Assembly (NCBI GenBank): GCA_019120525.1
Contig: DWUW01000152.1
Span: 1 to 9,548, forward strand
Source of the DNA: Candidatus Eisenbergiella stercorigallinarum
GTDB taxonomy: Bacteria; Bacillota; Clostridia; Lachnospirales; Lachnospiraceae
Direction of reading: 5' to 3'
Length of the DNA stretch: 9,548 nucleotides
Shown: piece after piece, positions 7,476 to 9,548 of the stretch
How positions within the stretch are numbered: position 1 is the first letter of the stretch
Layout: each line of letters opens with the position of its first letter
Position numbers and translations under genes: made by a program
Notes under the pieces: model-generated
Told to the model about the DNA's origin: nothing
The model's input: the letters and a program-made list of their open reading frames with translations, nothing else
Database searches by the model: none

Positions 7476-7717
7476 CCGGTTACGGCCGTTATCGCATGCC
7501 GGAATTTCCGGGCGGAGCTTTTCTCTTCGCGGAAACGGCCCGCTGTATGGAATAATCACATAACATTTTCAAATTATCATATAAACGACTAAAAAACATA
7601 ACATATCGAAGCGGTTTTTGAGAAAAAAACAAACCAAACGTTGCTGATACGTCATTTCTGTCACCTGTATGATATTTAAGTACTGTTGGGAAATATCGGG
7701 AACATACGGGAGAGGGA
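7476..7717 (+). promoter_or_regulatory. Intergenic region upstream of the sigma-factor operon
   Basis: No gene is visible in these 242 nt. The first part is GC-rich and palindromic: CCGGAATTTCCGG at 7499-7511, and GGCCGTT 7484-7490 complementary to AACGGCC 7534-7540. From about 7550 it becomes markedly AT-rich, as expected of a control region. ACATAACAT occurs twice as a direct repeat. A possible -10 element, TATGAT, lies at 7668-7673, but no good -35 hexamer sits 16-18 nt before it. TTGCTG at 7641-7646 is 21 nt away, too far for a standard sigma-A promoter. The operon may therefore need its own sigma factor or an activator. Confidence 0.45.
7558..7604 (+). repeat. 9-bp direct repeat ACATAACAT, possible operator
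   Basis: Exact copies of ACATAACAT lie at 7558-7566 and 7596-7604, 38 bp apart start to start, within the AT-rich control region. They could be binding sites for the XRE regulator encoded just downstream, but two 9-bp A/T-rich matches could also be chance. Confidence 0.35.
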
Positions 7718-8053
7718 ATGACGATGGAGGAACTTCTTGTCCGGATCGGAGAGAGGCTGTATAAGAAAAGAAAGGAACTGGGCCTGACGCAGGAAAAAAT
7801 GGCTGAACAGCTGGAAATGTCTGCCTCCTATTACAGGGATGTCGAAAGAGGAAGGAAGCACATTTCCATAGAAAATATCCTTCTGGTCTACGAGCGGACC
7901 GGGATGGATCCGGATTATCTGCTGGCGGGAGAAGAGCTGAAGGATAAGGCTGTTATGGAAATCTTTAAAAACTGCCCGGAGGAAAAGCAGCCGGCGCTGG
8001 AACAGGTCCTGGCAGATCTGGCCGAGATACTCAGGCAGCCGGATCTGAAATAA
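7718..8053 (+). CDS. XRE-family helix-turn-helix regulator
   Basis: This 111-residue cytoplasmic DNA-binding protein has a single Cro/C1-type HTH domain (about 8-70). The HTH core is LTQEKMAEQLEMSASYYRDVERGR (about 23-46), with the usual Gln25 and the VERG turn. Beyond it is a short helical tail (74-111) with no recognisable sensor or dimerisation domain, so any ligand response is not evident. ATG 7718 and ATG 7724 are both possible. GGGAG (7708-7712) is 5 nt before the first and GAGGG (7712-7716) 7 nt before the second, so the start is uncertain by two codons. The gene is first in an operon and ends 24 nt before the sigma-factor gene. It probably controls that operon from the AT-rich region upstream, but this is inference from position. 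Confidence 0.88.
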   Translation: MTMEELLVRIGERLYKKRKELGLTQEKMAEQLEMSASYYRDVERGRKHISIENILLVYERTGMDPDYLLAGEELKDKAVMEIFKNCPEEKQPALEQVLADLAEILRQPDLK

Positions 8054-8077
8054 TGATACGAAAGAGGATACGGGCAG

Positions 8078-8626
8078 ATGAAGGAAAACAGGGAATTCTT
8101 CGAGGAGCTCTATCGTTCGGAATATGACAATATCAAAAGATATGTCCGCCGTATGATCACAGACGGCAACGGAATAGAGGATATCGTACAGGAAACCTTT
8201 GTCGAGGCTTACCGGAAGATTTCTTTTCTCCGTACACATCCCAATGTTCCGGGCTGGCTGCGCGTCACAGCGAAAAACAAGATCATGAAGTGGGAGGAAA
8301 AGCAGAAGAAATACAGCCTGGATTTTGATTACATCCTCCAGAACGCGGAAGGGACAGGAAAAGGCCGCGCGCCGGACGATTTCAAAATGGTGGAGGCCTA
8401 CTGCACGGTGAGGAAAATCCTCTCGGATGAAGAGCTGGACATTCTGCGCTGTTATTACGAGTACGGCTATACATCCCAGGAAATGGCGTCCCGCCTCGGA
8501 ATTACGGAAACCTGCTTCAAAGTCAGGATCCTGAGAATGAAACAGAGGATCAAAAGCAGCCTTCAGCTTCCGCTGTTTTTGTGCGCCGGAGAACTGATCC
8601 TGGAAATCTTAAAGACGATGGGATAG
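8078..8626 (+). CDS. ECF-like sigma-70 family RNA polymerase sigma factor
   Basis: This 182-residue protein has only sigma regions 2 and 4, as in extracytoplasmic-function sigma factors. Region 2 spans about 7-75: a FFEELYRSEYDNIKRYVRR helix, then DIVQETFVEAYRK, the conserved core-binding and -10 recognition part, and WLRVTAKNK. Region 4 spans about 112-160: LSDEELDILRCYY, then the HTH TSQEMASRLGITETCFKVRI, which reads the -35 element. Residues 162-181 form an unusually hydrophobic tail (LQLPLFLCAGELILEILKTM). AGAGGA (8063-8068), 9 nt before the ATG, supports the start. It directs RNA polymerase to a small regulon, and by analogy with such cassettes it is held inactive by the membrane protein encoded downstream. 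The regulon and the inducing signal are unknown. Confidence 0.9.
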   Translation: MKENREFFEELYRSEYDNIKRYVRRMITDGNGIEDIVQETFVEAYRKISFLRTHPNVPGWLRVTAKNKIMKWEEKQKKYSLDFDYILQNAEGTGKGRAPDDFKMVEAYCTVRKILSDEELDILRCYYEYGYTSQEMASRLGITETCFKVRILRMKQRIKSSLQLPLFLCAGELILEILKTMG

Positions 8627-8628
8627 GT

Positions 8629-8769
8629 ATGGGCCCACGGAAGCACGGTGGGCAAAATAAGCAAAGGATAGAAGGGGGAGCCGGAATCCCGCCTGCAGAC
8701 AGAAAGAGGATCCCAATGGTTTCCCGGCATGCATCCGCCTGGTATAAAACGCTGCGGAATGAGAGGTAA
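8629..8769 (+). CDS. Possible 46-codon basic small ORF between sigma and membrane-protein genes
   Basis: An open frame begins 2 nt after the sigma-factor stop (TAG 8624-8626) and ends 2 nt before the next start (ATG 8772), filling the gap exactly. The peptide would have 46 residues with 7 Arg, 4 Lys and 2 His against 3 acidic residues. It shows no membrane segment or recognised motif. The tight spacing on both sides suggests translational coupling. Against it, the only ribosome binding site is a weak GGGA (8620-8623) inside the sigma gene, and the composition is unremarkable for a chance frame. A hairpin (GCCCAC 8633-8638 with GTGGGC 8648-8653, 9-nt loop) lies at its start. It could equally be plain untranslated spacer. 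Confidence 0.22.
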   Translation: MGPRKHGGQNKQRIEGGAGIPPADRKRIPMVSRHASAWYKTLRNER

Positions 8770-8771
8770 AC

Positions 8772-9548
8772 ATGGCAGATAATAAGGAAGCCCGTGACGA
8801 AAAACTCATAGAGGAGCTGTACGAAAGGCTCTGGTGGTATACCCATGAGGCCAGTGATGAGGAGTTTGACGAAAAGGAAGTGGACGCGATCACCCGCCTG
8901 CTCGACGTGCTTGAGCCGGTTCATGACGATCAGGCTTTCGCTTCAGGGGCCGACGCCGCCCTGAAGCGCTTCTGGGAACGGTACGGGGAAGAAGAAGAGG
9001 ATGCCGGCCTGGCGGAAGCCGCCGGGGCATCAGACGCTGCTTCCCCGGATCTGCCTGGCAAAGATACCGTACCGCCCTGCCCCTCCCCGAACAGGTCCGG
9101 CTGGAAAAAACGCTTCCTCCGCCTTGGCATCGGCCTCGCCGCCTGCGCGGTACTTCTGGTTTCCGTGAATATCGGATGCTACGCCCTGAAGAAGAAATCC
9201 TTCTTCGAAATCGTCCGTGAAGAAGTGGGAAGGACGGAGATTACTGTGACGGGGAATGTGGAGGACAAAAATGATAATATTGAATGTTCGTCTTGGGAAG
9301 AGGTTGAGAAAATTGTTGGAGAAAAATTGCTAAAACCCACATACCTTCCTACGGGATATGCTGTTAAGTCAATTATAATACAAAGTTTGCGGCCGGTAGG
9401 AATTATAGTGGGACGCTATGAAGATAACGAGGGACATTATTTGAGAGTAGAGATTGATATATACGATGAATCTTATACCAAAAGTGCTTTTTATTATGAT
9501 AAAGATTGGGAGTTATTGGAAGAAGATGGAGATTTAGGGATACTTTAC
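8772..9548 (+). CDS. Single-pass membrane protein, probable anti-sigma factor / DUF4367-like sensor (3' end cut off)
   Basis: A frame open for 259 codons runs off the right edge, so the C terminus is missing. Residues 1-75 form an acidic helical cytoplasmic part (LIEELYERLWWYTHEAS, DEKEVDAITRLLDVLEP, ALKRFWERYG). A proline- and alanine-rich linker follows (about 77-110), then a basic patch WKKRFLR and one transmembrane helix (about 118-139). The extracytoplasmic part contains LLKPTYLPTGY (186-196), a motif I associate with DUF4367-type ectodomains. GAGAGG (8761-8766), 5 nt before the ATG, supports the start. Next to an ECF-like sigma gene, a cytoplasmic-helix/TM/ectodomain layout suggests an anti-sigma factor that senses the envelope or medium. 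No zinc HXXXCXXC anti-sigma motif is present. GC falls sharply from about 65% to 35% around codon 163. Confidence 0.8.
   Translation, partial: MADNKEARDEKLIEELYERLWWYTHEASDEEFDEKEVDAITRLLDVLEPVHDDQAFASGADAALKRFWERYGEEEEDAGLAEAAGASDAASPDLPGKDTVPPCPSPNRSGWKKRFLRLGIGLAACAVLLVSVNIGCYALKKKSFFEIVREEVGRTEITVTGNVEDKNDNIECSSWEEVEKIVGEKLLKPTYLPTGYAVKSIIIQSLRPVGIIVGRYEDNEGHYLRVEIDIYDESYTKSAFYYDKDWELLEEDGDLGILY

Noticed and set aside
7360..7563. Open frame running from the aldolase end through its terminator
   Set aside because: It starts inside the aldolase gene in another frame, runs through the intrinsic terminator hairpin, lacks a ribosome binding site and resembles no protein family.
1..9548. CRISPR array, tRNA, rRNA, transposase or integrase
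   Set aside because: I looked for regular direct repeats with spacers, cloverleaf features, and DDE or recombinase motifs, and saw none.

Overview
The window looks like chromosomal DNA from a gut-type member of the Firmicutes, class Clostridia, most likely Lachnospiraceae. The reasons are GC-rich coding DNA with Gram-positive gene content, strong AGGAG-type ribosome binding sites, a membrane-anchored GH25 lysozyme with bacterial SH3 repeats, and an XRE regulator / ECF-like sigma factor / single-pass DUF4367-like protein cassette of a kind common in these genomes. The lineage is inferred from style and gene content only. All supported genes lie on the + strand.

Positions 1-624. A rho-independent terminator of a gene off the left edge is followed by a strongly palindromic leader of about 100 nt, which leads into a YbaK/EbsC-family aminoacyl-tRNA deacylase. 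The 8 nt just before the ribosome binding site are complementary to the loop of the first leader hairpin, so the leader could form a pseudoknot or a switch. It could equally be a dispersed palindromic repeat.

Positions 625-7475. A sigma-A-like promoter precedes a large membrane-anchored cell-wall hydrolase (GH25 plus three SH3b repeats). Then come recQ (helicase, zinc-binding/RQC and HRDC regions), pepD (M20 aminoacyl-histidine dipeptidase, overlapping the recQ end by 22 nt) and a threonine-aldolase-family PLP enzyme 13 nt further on. A strong intrinsic terminator closes the run. recQ-pepD-aldolase is clearly one transcriptional unit. The lysozyme is separated from recQ by only 66 nt without a visible terminator and may be part of it.

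Positions 7476-9548. An AT-rich regulatory region of about 240 nt with a 9-bp direct repeat precedes a second unit. This unit holds a small XRE-type regulator, an ECF-like sigma factor, a possible 46-codon basic small ORF that exactly fills the gap, and a single-pass membrane protein cut by the right edge. The membrane protein is probably the cognate anti-sigma/sensor. Its cytoplasmic and transmembrane part is about 65% GC in the stretch I counted, while the extracytoplasmic domain is about 35% GC, with a sharp switch near 9260. That points to a mosaic gene whose sensor domain has been exchanged or acquired. This signalling cassette with a compositionally foreign ectodomain is the most interesting part of the window.
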